Origin: an uncultured Campylobacter sp.
GTDB taxonomy: Bacteria; Campylobacterota; Campylobacteria; Campylobacterales; Campylobacteraceae
Reading direction: 5' to 3'
Assembly: GCF_937921625.1 (NCBI RefSeq)
Contig: NZ_CAKZTI010000026.1
Location: 1-64,000 of the forward strand
DNA length: 64,000 nt
In this document: positions 17,010 through 25,697 of the stretch, in pieces
Layout: the number at the start of each line of letters is the position of its first letter
Position numbering within the stretch: position 1 is the stretch's first letter
The notes under the pieces: generated by a model
Seen by the model: only the letters and a program-made list of their open reading frames with translations
Databases searched by the model: none
What the model was told of the DNA's origin: nothing
Translations under genes and position numbers: made by a program

Positions 17010-18282
17010 CTTTTTTAACCCAGCCGATCTTGTTGCCACCCAGCATAATTTTATAAAATTCCTTATTCGTGCCTAAAATTTCAACCTTTTCGGGATTTTT
17101 AGTCACGTAAAACACGGTGGAGCTTTGCATAGGCAAAATTCTAACCGGGGAATTTTGCGCGATGCTGCCCGTGCCGTATGGCCTTTGCGCGTAGAAATTT
17201 ACCGCCAAAATCAGCACCGCAAAGATGAGCGGCGTGATATTTTTACTAAGCAGAAACATCACCAAAAGCCCGGCTGCGAGTGTATAGATCGCGATCTGCT
17301 TATAGGCTTCGAACTTGCTTTCTTTCGGATTCAGACCGATCTGCGTGCTAAGATCCTCGGCGCGCGGATTAAGCTCAAGCCCGAAATTTTCAAATTTTTT
17401 AGTATTAAGATTAAAATAGCTGAAGTCTAAATTTGTGATATTTTTATCCACGACGGCGAAATAATATCCGCTCTGACTTGCGTATGTGCCGCGTACGGAG
17501 TCCACGCCCTGCTTGATAATGGCTGGATTATCGATGCTAAAAGCGCTGATTGCGCCGTTTCGGATACCAAGATCGAGCGTGAGTAAATTCGATGCGTCGT
17601 CAAATTTGGTAGTTTTGTAGTTTTTAAGTTTCAGCTCGTCGGCTACGATATGCGAAAAATTAGGCTTCGTGTCAAGCTTCATAAATTCCGGATTATCAGG
17701 TTTGATAGAGCTTTTTTCAAAGAATTCTCCGTTGCGCTGCAGCGTCAAAACGAGCTCATTGATTTTGTCGCTCTTATCGCTTGCTGCAAACCACAGCGTC
17801 GTCTCAAACATCTCGTCACCCTCAATCCACGTAAGATTGTCGGCATTAAGCCACTTCATACCATTGGTGCGGCTGATCTCTAGCTTTGGCTTAACGGTGA
17901 TTTTCTGCCCCAAATATACGGCGAAATCAATCTTAAAAATTTGATTACAATACACCTTCCTAGGCATCCCGCTGGCTTTTAGCGTAAGCTCCTTGGGCTT
18001 AATGTCCTGATAGACCTTATCGTCGGATACGTCCAGATCGACTTCGTTAGTAGGCGCCAGAGCCTTAAGATCGTCGATGCTTAGATTATCCATCGACATA
18101 ACCTCTTTTTTATTATACTTCAGCATCACCTTGGAATTATCGCGTGTCTGCGGCTCGTCGGGCTTATCCTCAGCTTTTTTCGGCGCGTATTTACTTAGAT
18201 CGTCGAGCGAATCGATCTCAATCTCTGGCGCCGCAAAAGCGATCGCGCACACGCCCAGAATGGCAAAAAATTTTTTTAGCAA
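16990..18282 (-). CDS. Secreted/membrane protein with C-terminal membrane segments and SH3-like tail
   Basis: The 430-residue product has a signal peptide (LKKFFAILGVCAIAFAAP), an acidic low-complexity stretch (20-90), a long beta-rich periplasmic region (95-310), and two closely spaced hydrophobic segments (about 331-365: IAIYTLAAGLLVMFLL and ITPLIFAVLILAVNFYA). The last 60 residues (VRILPMQSSTVFYVTK to IGWVKKDEL) look like a bacterial SH3 domain. It occupies the position of the uncharacterised periplasmic protein Cj0515 between purQ and plsC. The architecture recalls BatD-type proteins, but I cannot assign a function. It overlaps purQ by 7 bp and plsC by 20 bp, so it is likely co-transcribed with both. 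Confidence 0.75.
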   Translation of the reverse strand: MLKKFFAILGVCAIAFAAPEIEIDSLDDLSKYAPKKAEDKPDEPQTRDNSKVMLKYNKKEVMSMDNLSIDDLKALAPTNEVDLDVSDDKVYQDIKPKELTLKASGMPRKVYCNQIFKIDFAVYLGQKITVKPKLEISRTNGMKWLNADNLTWIEGDEMFETTLWFAASDKSDKINELVLTLQRNGEFFEKSSIKPDNPEFMKLDTKPNFSHIVADELKLKNYKTTKFDDASNLLTLDLGIRNGAISAFSIDNPAIIKQGVDSVRGTYASQSGYYFAVVDKNITNLDFSYFNLNTKKFENFGLELNPRAEDLSTQIGLNPKESKFEAYKQIAIYTLAAGLLVMFLLSKNITPLIFAVLILAVNFYAQRPYGTGSIAQNSPVRILPMQSSTVFYVTKNPEKVEILGTNKEFYKIMLGGNKIGWVKKDELSKD

Positions 18283-18941
18283 ATTAAGCCTTTTAGCATT
18301 TTCTCTCCGTCCGTGCCGCCCAAAATAGGCTCTATCGCGCGCTCAGGATGCGGCATCAGGCCGAAAATCTTTTTGTTTTTATCACAAATCCCGGCGATTG
18401 CGTCCACTGAGCCGTTCGGATTTAGATCCGCGCCGTTTGCGTCGCAATATTTTAACAGCACGCAATCCTCGTCGTATAGCGACTTTAGCGTATCTGCAGG
18501 CGCATAGTAGTTGCCCTCGCCATGCGCGATCGGGATATTTAAAATTTCGCCCTTATCGCAACAGTGCAGAAATTTATTATCGTTTGAAACGACGCGCAGA
18601 TGGTGGAATTTTGATATGAAGCTTAAATTTATATTTTTATTCATCGCGCCTGCGAGCAAGCCTAACTCCAAAAGCATCTGAAAGCCATTACAGATGCCTA
18701 AGATATAGCCGCCGCGCGCAGCATGAGCGAGAACCGCCTTCATCACCGGGCTAAATTTGGCAATAGCCGCCGTCCGCAGATAATCTCCGTGGCTAAAGCC
18801 GCCGGGAAGCACGATCAGATCGGCGTTTATGTCGGTTTCTTTATGCCAGATTATCTGCGTTTCGCAACCCAGCGCGTCAAAGGCGTATTTGCTGTCGCGC
18901 TCGCAGTTGGTGCCGGGGAAATTTACGATCGCTACCTTCAT
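18276..18941 (-). CDS. purQ: Phosphoribosylformylglycinamidine synthase, glutaminase subunit PurQ
   Basis: PurQ hydrolyses glutamine to supply ammonia for the FGAM synthase step of purine synthesis, working with PurL and PurS. The 221-residue product is a class I glutamine amidotransferase with oxyanion and nucleophile motif GICNGFQ (Cys84), early FPGTNCERD and PGGFSHGDYLR, and the His-Glu pair in LMPHPERA near the C-terminus. It overlaps purS by 4 bp and the downstream gene by 7 bp. purL is not in the window, so the complex is encoded in part elsewhere. Confidence 0.97.
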   Translation of the reverse strand: MKVAIVNFPGTNCERDSKYAFDALGCETQIIWHKETDINADLIVLPGGFSHGDYLRTAAIAKFSPVMKAVLAHAARGGYILGICNGFQMLLELGLLAGAMNKNINLSFISKFHHLRVVSNDNKFLHCCDKGEILNIPIAHGEGNYYAPADTLKSLYDEDCVLLKYCDANGADLNPNGSVDAIAGICDKNKKIFGLMPHPERAIEPILGGTDGEKMLKGLIC

Positions 18942-19174
18942 ATCACGATCTCGTAGTCTTCGATGACGGTATTTGCCAAAATTTCATCGCACATCTTGGC
19001 AACTTCGGCATAAATTTTATCCCTATCCTCGTCATCTAGCTCAAGGACAATCTGTTTGGCTACGCGCACATCTCGCACACCGCTAAATCCAAGCGAAGCG
19101 AGGGCGTGTTTGACCGCCTTGCCCTGCGGATCGAGCACGCCCTCTTTAAGTCTTACGTTTACGATCACCTTCAT
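18938..19174 (-). CDS. purS: Phosphoribosylformylglycinamidine synthase subunit PurS
   Basis: PurS is the small dimeric subunit that bridges PurQ and small-type PurL. The 78-residue product has the family pattern MKVIVNVRLKEGVLDPQGKAV at the start, GFSGVRDVRVAKQI in the middle, and CDEILANTVIEDYEI at the end. It lies 3 bp after purC and overlaps purQ by 4 bp, a tight purC-purS-purQ operon as in C. jejuni. Confidence 0.95.
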   Translation of the reverse strand: MKVIVNVRLKEGVLDPQGKAVKHALASLGFSGVRDVRVAKQIVLELDDEDRDKIYAEVAKMCDEILANTVIEDYEIVI

Positions 19175-19177
19175 CGC

Positions 19178-19897
19178 TTATCCTAAAATTCTACGCAAGA
19201 CCTCTTCGTAGGCCACTTTTACGCTACCGAGATCCTGTCTGAATACGTCCTTATCGAGCTTTTTGTCGGTTTGTTTGTCCCAAAAGCGGCAGCTATCGGG
19301 GCTGATCTCATCTGCAAGCAGGATATTGCCGTCCTTATCTCTGCCAAGCTCGATTTTGAAATCCACGAGCTTTAAATTTCGCTCATCGAAAAATTTAATC
19401 AAGATTTCATTGATCTTGCGCGCGATCTTTTTGAGCTCGTCAAGCTCGCTTTGGCTCTTTACGGCGCCAAGCAGCAAGCAATGCTCGTCGTTTAGGATCG
19501 GATCGCCCAGCTCGTCGTCTTTATAGCAAAACTCCACCAGCGTAAACGGAAGCTTCGTGCCCTCTTTGATGCCTAGGCGCTTTGTAAGCGAGCCGGTGGC
19601 GATATTGCGAGCGATGATCTCCAGAGGGAAAATTTTACATTTTTTCACGAGCTGCTCGGTCGGACTGATCGTATCAACAAGCGCGGTGGCGATGCCGTGC
19701 TTTTTAAGCAAATCAAAAATCAGCGTCGAAATTTTACAATTCAGCGCGCCTTTGCCGCTCTCTTCGGCTTTTTTGACGCCGTTAAACGCCGTCAGCGAAT
19801 CTTTAAATTCCGAGATTAAAAGGTCGTCACTTTCGTTAACCGACCACATCTTTTTGCCCTTGCCTTCGTAGATAAGCTCTTTTTTGGTAGCTTGCAT
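19178..19897 (-). CDS. purC: Phosphoribosylaminoimidazole-succinocarboxamide synthase PurC
   Basis: PurC (SAICAR synthetase) joins aspartate to CAIR with ATP in purine synthesis. The product has LIYEGKGKKMW, the SAICAR signatures LEIIARNIATGSLTKRLGI and LVDFKIELGRD, and LLADEISPDSCRFWD. The start is ATG 19897: AAGGAG lies six bases upstream. A GTG immediately before it would add one residue. It is followed after 3 bp by purS. The length of 239 residues is normal. Confidence 0.97.
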   Translation of the reverse strand: MQATKKELIYEGKGKKMWSVNESDDLLISEFKDSLTAFNGVKKAEESGKGALNCKISTLIFDLLKKHGIATALVDTISPTEQLVKKCKIFPLEIIARNIATGSLTKRLGIKEGTKLPFTLVEFCYKDDELGDPILNDEHCLLLGAVKSQSELDELKKIARKINEILIKFFDERNLKLVDFKIELGRDKDGNILLADEISPDSCRFWDKQTDKKLDKDVFRQDLGSVKVAYEEVLRRILG

Positions 19898-19907
19898 CAC
19901 ACTCTCC

Positions 19908-21224
19908 TTACTTGATGTTTAGAATTTTTATCGCGTCTATTGCGGTTTTTAACTGGATATCGTTATTAATCTGCTCCGCTGTGATGAAACTTTTCTCATC
20001 CTTTTTCTGAGCATCTTTTTTCTTGGTCTCGACCTTGGCTAACTCACCTTGCAGGTGCTTTTTAAGATCAGCTTCTTTTAGCGAAAATTCATCCTCGTCG
20101 CGGCTCGGCACCTTGCCCGGCGCCACTATGAGATCAGGCGTCACGCCCACCGCTTGGATAGTGCGGCCGCTTGATAGATAGTAACGCGCTATGGTTAGTC
20201 GCAAGGCTTCTTTATCCTCGATCGGGAGGATCACCTGCACGCTTCCCTTACCAAAAGTTTTTTCACCAACCAACACGGCGCGCTTTAGATCCTGAAGCGA
20301 GCCGCTTACGATCTCGCTCGCGCTTGCGCTGCCGCCATTAACCAAAACCACAAGCGGTAGATCGGTGATCTTCTTTTTAGGATCGGCGTTATGCGCCTCG
20401 GTTTCGTTTTTCGCACGCCCTTTTTGAGAGACGATAAGCCCTTTGCTGACGAATAAATTCACAAGCCCAATCGCCTGATCCAAAAGCCCGCCCGGGTTGT
20501 TTCGCAGATCCAAAATAATGCCCTTGGCGTCTCTATGCTCTTTTATAAATTTGCTCGCGTCCGCCACCACGTGCTGATCGAAATTTGTAACGCGCAGATA
20601 TAAAATTTTATCATCCTCGATCATCTTGGCGTAAACCGATTCCACTTTGATTATGTCGCGGATAATCTCGACGTCGAAAGGCTTGCTAACACCTTTGCGC
20701 ACGATCGTTAGAGTGATTTTAGTTTTCGGCTTACCGCGCATTTTTGAGACCGCATCGTCGATCGTGATGCCGAAGGTCGCGTTGCCGTCGATACGCAAGA
20801 TCACATCGTTAGCCTGAATGCCCTTTTTATCGGCAGGAGTCCCCTCGATAGGCGAGATGACGGTCAGAGCGCCGTCTTTCATACCCACCTGAATTCCAAG
20901 CCCACCGAACTCGCCCTCAGTCTGGACTTTCGTATCGTTAAACGCCTTTTCGTCCATATAGCTTGAGTGCGCGTCGAGGTTATTCATAAGCCCCGAGATC
21001 GTCTTGTCCACAAGCTCCGAGAATGTCATCTCATCAACATAATTGTTTTCGACGATCGCAAGCGTTTTGGTAAGCTTAGCTAGCGCCTCCAGACGCGTTT
21101 TTTCGCTGTCTGGTTTTTTAGTCGCATTGACCTCTCTGGCTTGTAAATTTCCGGTAAAAAAACTAACGCCTAAAAATAGAGAAAATATGAATCCCAAGCC
21201 GAAAAAGAGGTGTTTTTGTCGCAA
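19908..21224 (-). CDS. S41-family carboxyl-terminal processing protease
   Basis: This periplasmic serine protease cleaves proteins near their C-termini. The 438-residue product has a signal peptide or anchor (8-29), a PDZ domain at about 100-180 (GEFGGLGIQVGMKDG), and the S41 catalytic core with RNNPGGLLDQA, NGGSASASEIVSG and GEKTFGKGSVQ. By comparison with CtpB, Ser301 and Lys326 (25 residues apart) are the expected dyad. The C-terminal 70 residues are charged and Lys-rich. It starts at TTG 21224 with AAGGA five bases upstream. It ends 10 bp before purC, as Cj0511 precedes purC in C. jejuni, and is divergent from clpB. Confidence 0.93.
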   Translation of the reverse strand: MRQKHLFFGLGFIFSLFLGVSFFTGNLQAREVNATKKPDSEKTRLEALAKLTKTLAIVENNYVDEMTFSELVDKTISGLMNNLDAHSSYMDEKAFNDTKVQTEGEFGGLGIQVGMKDGALTVISPIEGTPADKKGIQANDVILRIDGNATFGITIDDAVSKMRGKPKTKITLTIVRKGVSKPFDVEIIRDIIKVESVYAKMIEDDKILYLRVTNFDQHVVADASKFIKEHRDAKGIILDLRNNPGGLLDQAIGLVNLFVSKGLIVSQKGRAKNETEAHNADPKKKITDLPLVVLVNGGSASASEIVSGSLQDLKRAVLVGEKTFGKGSVQVILPIEDKEALRLTIARYYLSSGRTIQAVGVTPDLIVAPGKVPSRDEDEFSLKEADLKKHLQGELAKVETKKKDAQKKDEKSFITAEQINNDIQLKTAIDAIKILNIK

Positions 21225-21354
21225 AGTTTATCCTTGAAAGTAAAATGGAGTGAATTTTATAGAAAATTGGCTAAAAATAAGGTAAATTTCATACGAAATT
21301 TGCGCGTTTACGAATAAATTTAAGCCGAAAATTTTAAAATCTCACTAAAAAACC

Positions 21355-21403
21355 TTGACATAAACACACTAAAGTTATATAATGCGATCAACTTCAACTT
21401 TAG
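21355..21403 (+). promoter_or_regulatory. Consensus sigma-70 promoter of clpB with overlapping inverted repeat
   Basis: TTGACA at 21355-21360 and TATAAT at 21378-21383 are separated by exactly 17 bp, a perfect consensus pair. This is unusual for Campylobacter, where -35 boxes are generally weak. An 8-bp inverted repeat, CTAAAGTT at 21369-21376 and AACTTTAG at 21396-21403, brackets the -10 box, and its right arm merges with the ribosome site TAGGAG. It does not match CIRCE or HAIR. The arrangement would suit a repressor operator, which remains inference. Confidence 0.7.
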
Positions 21404-21413
21404 GAGAAAATTT

Positions 21414-24023
21414 ATGAACGAAACTATTGAAATTCTAACCGACAAAATGCGCTCTTTGCTCGAAAGCAGCGTTTCTTTGGCGATCCATTCCAAAAATAGC
21501 GAAGTGGGCGTATTGCACATGCTTTGGGCTTTGGTAGCCGACAGCGGCTCGGTGCTAAATCAAATTTTTAATAAATTTAGTATCGAAAAGACCGCAGTCG
21601 AGCTCGAGATCAAAAGCGAAATTTCAAATTTGCCGACCAGCTCAAACGTCACGAAGGAAAACGTGCGTATTTCGCGCGAGCTGATGAACTCGCTAGAGCT
21701 CGCAAAGGGGCTGATGACGAGCTCTGGCGATAAATTTATCGCCGTAGACACCTGGCTGATCGCAAATTTAAACGCAGATCCGCTAAAGAAAATTCTGTCT
21801 AAATTTGCAGATCTTAGCGAGATCAAAAAGGAGCTTGAGGCGCTTCGCGGCGGCAAAAGTATCGATTCGCAAACCGCCGACGAGACGCTTGAGGCGCTTA
21901 GTAAATTCGGCGTTGATCTCACCGCTAAGGCAATCGCGGGCGAGCTCGATCCGGTCATCGGCCGCGACGAGGTGATCTCGCGAATGATGCAAATTTTAAT
22001 CCGTAAGACGAAAAACAACCCTATCCTACTCGGGGAGCCGGGCGTGGGAAAAACCGCGGTCGTCGAGGGTCTTGCTCAGCTGATCGCAAAAAAAGAGGTA
22101 CCGCTCAGCCTACAAAACAAACGCGTCATCGCGCTTGATATGAGTGCGCTGATTGCGGGCGCGAAGTACCGCGGCGAGTTTGAAGATAGGCTCAAAGCCG
22201 TCATAAACGAGGTCGTAAAAGCCGCGAATGTCGTGCTTTTCATCGATGAAATTCACACCATCGTAGGCGCAGGCGCAAGCGAAGGCTCTATGGATGCCGC
22301 CAATATCCTAAAGCCCGCCCTTGCGCGCGGCGAACTGCACGCAATCGGCGCTACGACGCTGAAAGAGTACCGAAAGTATTTTGAAAAAGACGCTGCGCTT
22401 CAGCGCCGCTTCCAGCCCGTGACGGTCGCGGAACCTAGCGTGAGCGAGGCTACGGCGATCCTGCGCGGCATAAAGGAGCGGCTAGAGGTGCATCACAACG
22501 TCACCATCACTGATAGCGCGCTTGTGGCGGCTGCAAGGCTAAGCGACCGCTACATCAGCGATCGATTTCTGCCCGATAAGGCGATCGATCTCATTGACGA
22601 AGCGGCGGCGGAGCTTAAAATGCAGATCGAAAGCGAGCCAAACGAGCTTGCCAAGGCCAAGCGCGACATCCTCACGCTTCAGGTCGAAAAGGAAGCCCTT
22701 AAGATGGAGGATGACGGCAAAAACGACGAGAGGCTCGCGCAGATCGATAAAGAGATCGAAAATTTAACCGAGCAGAAAAACGCGCTTCAGGCTAAATTTG
22801 AAAACGAAAAGTCCGTATTCGGCGGCATCAGCGAGGAGAAAAAAGCAATCGATAGCCTTAAAAACGAAGCTAGCCTAGCAAGACGCAACGGCGATCTTAG
22901 CAAGGCCGCCGAGATCGAATACGGCAAGATCCCCGCCGCGCAGGCAAAGGTCAAGGAGCTTGAGGCGAAATGGGACGCGATGAAAGAAAACGGCGTGCTT
23001 TTGCGAAACCGCGTGGACGAAGAGAGCGTGGCTGAAATTTTAAGCAAATGGACGGGCATCTCGGTAAGCAAAATGCTCTCCTCCGAAAAGGAGAAATTCC
23101 TCCACATCGAGGAGCATCTAAAAGAGAGCGTCGTGGGGCAGGATGAGGCGTTGCACGCCATCGCTCGCGCCGTCAAGCGCAACAAAGCGGGACTCGTAAA
23201 CGAAAACCGCCCGATCGGAAGCTTTTTGTTTCTAGGCCCTACCGGCGTCGGCAAGACCGAGAGCGCAAAGAGTTTAGCGAGGTTTTTATTCGACGATGAG
23301 CGAGCGATGATCCGCTTTGATATGAGCGAGTATATGGAAAAACACAGCGTTTCGCGCTTGCTCGGCGCGCCTCCTGGATACGTGGGCTATGATGAGGGCG
23401 GACAGCTTACCGAAGCGGTGCGCAGAAAGCCCTACTCGGTACTGCTTTTTGATGAGATCGAAAAGGCGCACAAGGACGTTTTTAACATCCTGCTTGGAAT
23501 TTTAGACGACGGACGCGCGACCGACAACAAGGGCGTTACGGTCGATTTCAAAAACACGATCATCATCCTAACGAGCAATATCGGCTCGGCTAAGATTATG
23601 GAGCTTGACGCCAAAAATGCAGACAAGCCGCGCGAAATCGCGCTTGCCGAGCGAGAGGAAGCGGTAAAGAGCGAGCTGAAGAATTATTTCAAGCCCGAAT
23701 TTATCAACCGCTTGGACGATATCGTGATCTTCAATGCCCTAAGCGAAGACGATCTTATAAAAATCGTGGGCATTATGTTTAAGAGTCTGCAAAAAACGCT
23801 CGCAAATCGCGGTATTAACGCGAGCCTAAGCGAAAATGCCAAAAAGCTCATTGCCTCGGCGGGCTTTGATATCGAATACGGCGCGAGGCCGCTGCGCAGG
23901 GCGCTTTACGATCTAGTGGAGGACAAGATCGCCGATATGATCCTAAGCGACGAGATCAAAACGGGCGATCGGATCGAAATCGGCGCGCATGACGGCGAAA
24001 TCGAAATAAAGAGAGTGAAGTAA
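21414..24023 (+). CDS. clpB: ATP-dependent disaggregase ClpB
   Basis: ClpB is a hexameric AAA+ chaperone that pulls apart protein aggregates together with DnaK. The 869-residue product has the Clp N domain (1-150), NBD1 with Walker A GEPGVGKT at 207-214 and Walker B VLFIDEIH, the long coiled-coil middle domain (about 410-530) that defines ClpB, and NBD2 with GPTGVGKTE, LLFDEIEKAH and the C-terminal GARPLRRALYDLVED. The length is typical. TAGGAG precedes ATG 21414. It is monocistronic, divergent from the ctp-purCSQ operon, and ends at a GC-poor hairpin. Confidence 0.98.
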   Translation: MNETIEILTDKMRSLLESSVSLAIHSKNSEVGVLHMLWALVADSGSVLNQIFNKFSIEKTAVELEIKSEISNLPTSSNVTKENVRISRELMNSLELAKGLMTSSGDKFIAVDTWLIANLNADPLKKILSKFADLSEIKKELEALRGGKSIDSQTADETLEALSKFGVDLTAKAIAGELDPVIGRDEVISRMMQILIRKTKNNPILLGEPGVGKTAVVEGLAQLIAKKEVPLSLQNKRVIALDMSALIAGAKYRGEFEDRLKAVINEVVKAANVVLFIDEIHTIVGAGASEGSMDAANILKPALARGELHAIGATTLKEYRKYFEKDAALQRRFQPVTVAEPSVSEATAILRGIKERLEVHHNVTITDSALVAAARLSDRYISDRFLPDKAIDLIDEAAAELKMQIESEPNELAKAKRDILTLQVEKEALKMEDDGKNDERLAQIDKEIENLTEQKNALQAKFENEKSVFGGISEEKKAIDSLKNEASLARRNGDLSKAAEIEYGKIPAAQAKVKELEAKWDAMKENGVLLRNRVDEESVAEILSKWTGISVSKMLSSEKEKFLHIEEHLKESVVGQDEALHAIARAVKRNKAGLVNENRPIGSFLFLGPTGVGKTESAKSLARFLFDDERAMIRFDMSEYMEKHSVSRLLGAPPGYVGYDEGGQLTEAVRRKPYSVLLFDEIEKAHKDVFNILLGILDDGRATDNKGVTVDFKNTIIILTSNIGSAKIMELDAKNADKPREIALAEREEAVKSELKNYFKPEFINRLDDIVIFNALSEDDLIKIVGIMFKSLQKTLANRGINASLSENAKKLIASAGFDIEYGARPLRRALYDLVEDKIADMILSDEIKTGDRIEIGAHDGEIEIKRVK

Positions 24024-24029
24024 AACTCG

Positions 24030-24059
24030 GCGGAATTTATCCTGCGGGGTAAATTCCGC
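24030..24059 (+). terminator. Hairpin after clpB
   Basis: GCGGAATTTA at 24030-24039 is perfectly complementary to TAAATTCCGC at 24050-24059, with a 10-base loop. It begins 7 bp after the clpB stop codon. No run of T follows, so it may be a processing or bidirectional structure rather than a classical intrinsic terminator. Confidence 0.5.
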
Positions 24060-24117
24060 GCTTCGGTGGAGTAAATTTGGCGAGGTGAATCTAAAACACT
24101 TTATTAATATAAATTGG

Positions 24118-24471
24118 GCGAATAATCTTCTCCTTAGGAATTGAAACTTGGTATTTTGCGCCATGATAGGATCGGCGCATAGTAGAATTCCATCCCGTTG
24201 GGAATTGAAACTATTGCTTCTCATTCATCTTAAAATTGACCTTGAGTAGAATTCCATCCCGTTGGGAATTGAAACAGGCAGATGTGTCAAGGCGAGAGGA
24301 CTTAACCTCTGGTAGAATTCCATCCCGTTGGGAATTGAAACTTAAAGCACTCACTCGACGGAGATACTGTGTTTGAGTAGAATTCCATCCCGTTGGGAAT
24401 TGAAACCTGCTGGATACCGACCCGCAAAAGTCGATCGCCACGTAGAATTCCATCCCGTTGGGAATTGAAAT
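24118..24471 (+). CRISPR. Small CRISPR array, type I-B repeat, inverted relative to the main array
   Basis: Five 30-bp repeats start GTAGAATTCCATCCC and end GGGAATTGAAAC at 24182, 24246, 24312, 24377 and 24442; the last has its final C changed to T. A sixth, degenerate copy lies at 24118-24147 and keeps only the 3' part (GGAATTGAAAC). There are five spacers of 34-36 bp. The repeat is the reverse complement of that in the 39-42 kb array. By the ATTGAAAC tag the crRNA strand is plus. The heavily degenerate end is on the left, which would normally mark the trailer, so orientation by that criterion conflicts. No cas gene or obvious leader adjoins it. Confidence 0.95.
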
Positions 24472-24912
24472 ACTCTATTTAAAATCTCATTTTCCCTCTC
24501 CCATAGTAGCATTCTATAGAATTTAGAGCCAAATTCTGCCTGATAAAATTTTTATCAAATTAAATTCTAGACTTGAAGTTTTAAAATTTTATCGAGCAGG
24601 GTTCCGCATCCCAGAGCTTAGAATTTTAAATTTAAGAAGCAGCGACTTCAAGCTGCGTGATTCAAAACACGAGGATTTTAGATTATAAAATTTAAAAAGG
24701 CGGGCAGGATTAGAATTTTAAAATTCGAAGTCGATGATCGAAATTCCAAACCTCGAAACTTAAAATTTTAAATCTGAAACGGAGGTAAATTTTAAGATTA
24801 TTTCAAAATTTACCCCTTTTAAATTTCCATTTCTCAAGCTCTATTCGTTAAATTTTACGTATTAATTTACGCAAAATTTAGCTAAAAAGATGGTCTCATA
24901 AACTTATCCACA
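24472..24912. other. Gene-free AT-rich stretch after the small CRISPR array
   Basis: No gene is supported in 441 bp. The sequence is dominated by AAATTTTA/TTTTAAAATTT words, and a leader resembling that of the main array is not recognisable by eye. Short palindromic words such as AATTTTAAATT recur near 24615 and 24715. Confidence 0.5.
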
Positions 24913-25412
24913 TTAAATTTTATCTCTTCTTTTTAGAATAAAAACCGTTGCAGACGCGATTATTAGCGATGATAAAGCGCTTATAATCATTATGTTAAAA
25001 TTAAAATTTGAGCGATCAAACAGATGACCCAACCAAGTCAAATCGGCTCTTGTTAGGATTATCACAGCTAGCGAATAAGTATAAAATAGACTTATAAAAA
25101 ATGTAGATGCACCGGATATTTTATCTAGCAGAATAAAAGCCTTTATTTTGGAAAATGCAAAGCAGCAGATGATTAGAGGCAAAATCACCGTCGCGCAAAA
25201 TAGATACATATCATAGCGCCGAAAATATCGCTTTCCCTATCGCTCGCCTCTTCGTGCCACGTTAGTTCAAAAGCTTTTAAAACGATAGAAAACGGATGCG
25301 CGATATCATAACCTCTATATTCCGCCAAAAAAACCGCATCTATGCTGGCAAATATAACGCCCAAGCAGTCTATAGTAAAAATGGGCAAGGCGATCCAGAA
25401 TAAAATCCTCAC
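24913..25412 (-). pseudogene. Membrane protein gene split by a probable frameshift
   Basis: Two overlapping minus-strand frames read as one protein. The first (25412 to 25185, 75 residues) has an N-terminal hydrophobic segment FWIALPIFTIDCLGVIFASI and ends in DIFGAMICIYFARR. The second (25209 to 24913, 98 residues) begins MYLFCATVILPLIICCFAF and has two more membrane segments and a basic tail (FILKRRDKI). The switch falls at about 25200-25212, within GCTATGATATGTATC. Fused, they give about 165 residues with four membrane segments. The second frame has no ribosome site of its own, so a frameshift mutation or assembly error is likelier than two genes. The family is unknown. Confidence 0.6.
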
Positions 25413-25580
25413 CCTTTTGGCTCAAAACATTTTTTAATGAACTCTTTTATCACCCTAGCCCCTAATTTATAGCTTTTAAGATCAATTTGAATTTTATATC
25501 GCGTTCATTTTGGCACTTTCAAAACTCTTTGTCATGATCTCTCATCAAATTTAAGCCTTGGCTGCGCTAAATTTTAAAAT

Positions 25581-25683
25581 TTACCGAGCTGAATTCTGAT
25601 CGGATAAAAAACTATTTATCCTTTTTCTTGCATCTATAAGCGTGACTTTATAATTTTCACCTTGCTTATTGTTCTCGCGTCAT
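25581..25683 (-). pseudogene. Decayed ORF downstream of the 160-residue gene, with an ENN word
   Basis: Just after the stop of the gene at 25698, the minus strand has GAAAGGATAAAAAA then ATG 25683, but that frame stops after five codons. The neighbouring frame reads RENNKQGENYKVTLIDARKR and then about 13 more codons to a stop at 25581. The lysine-rich composition and good ribosome site suggest a broken second gene. The ENN triplet recalls the VENN junction of contact-dependent toxin tips, but it is too short to be evidence. The region 25413-25580 holds nothing else recognisable. Confidence 0.35.
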
Positions 25684-25697
25684 TTTTTTATCCTTTC

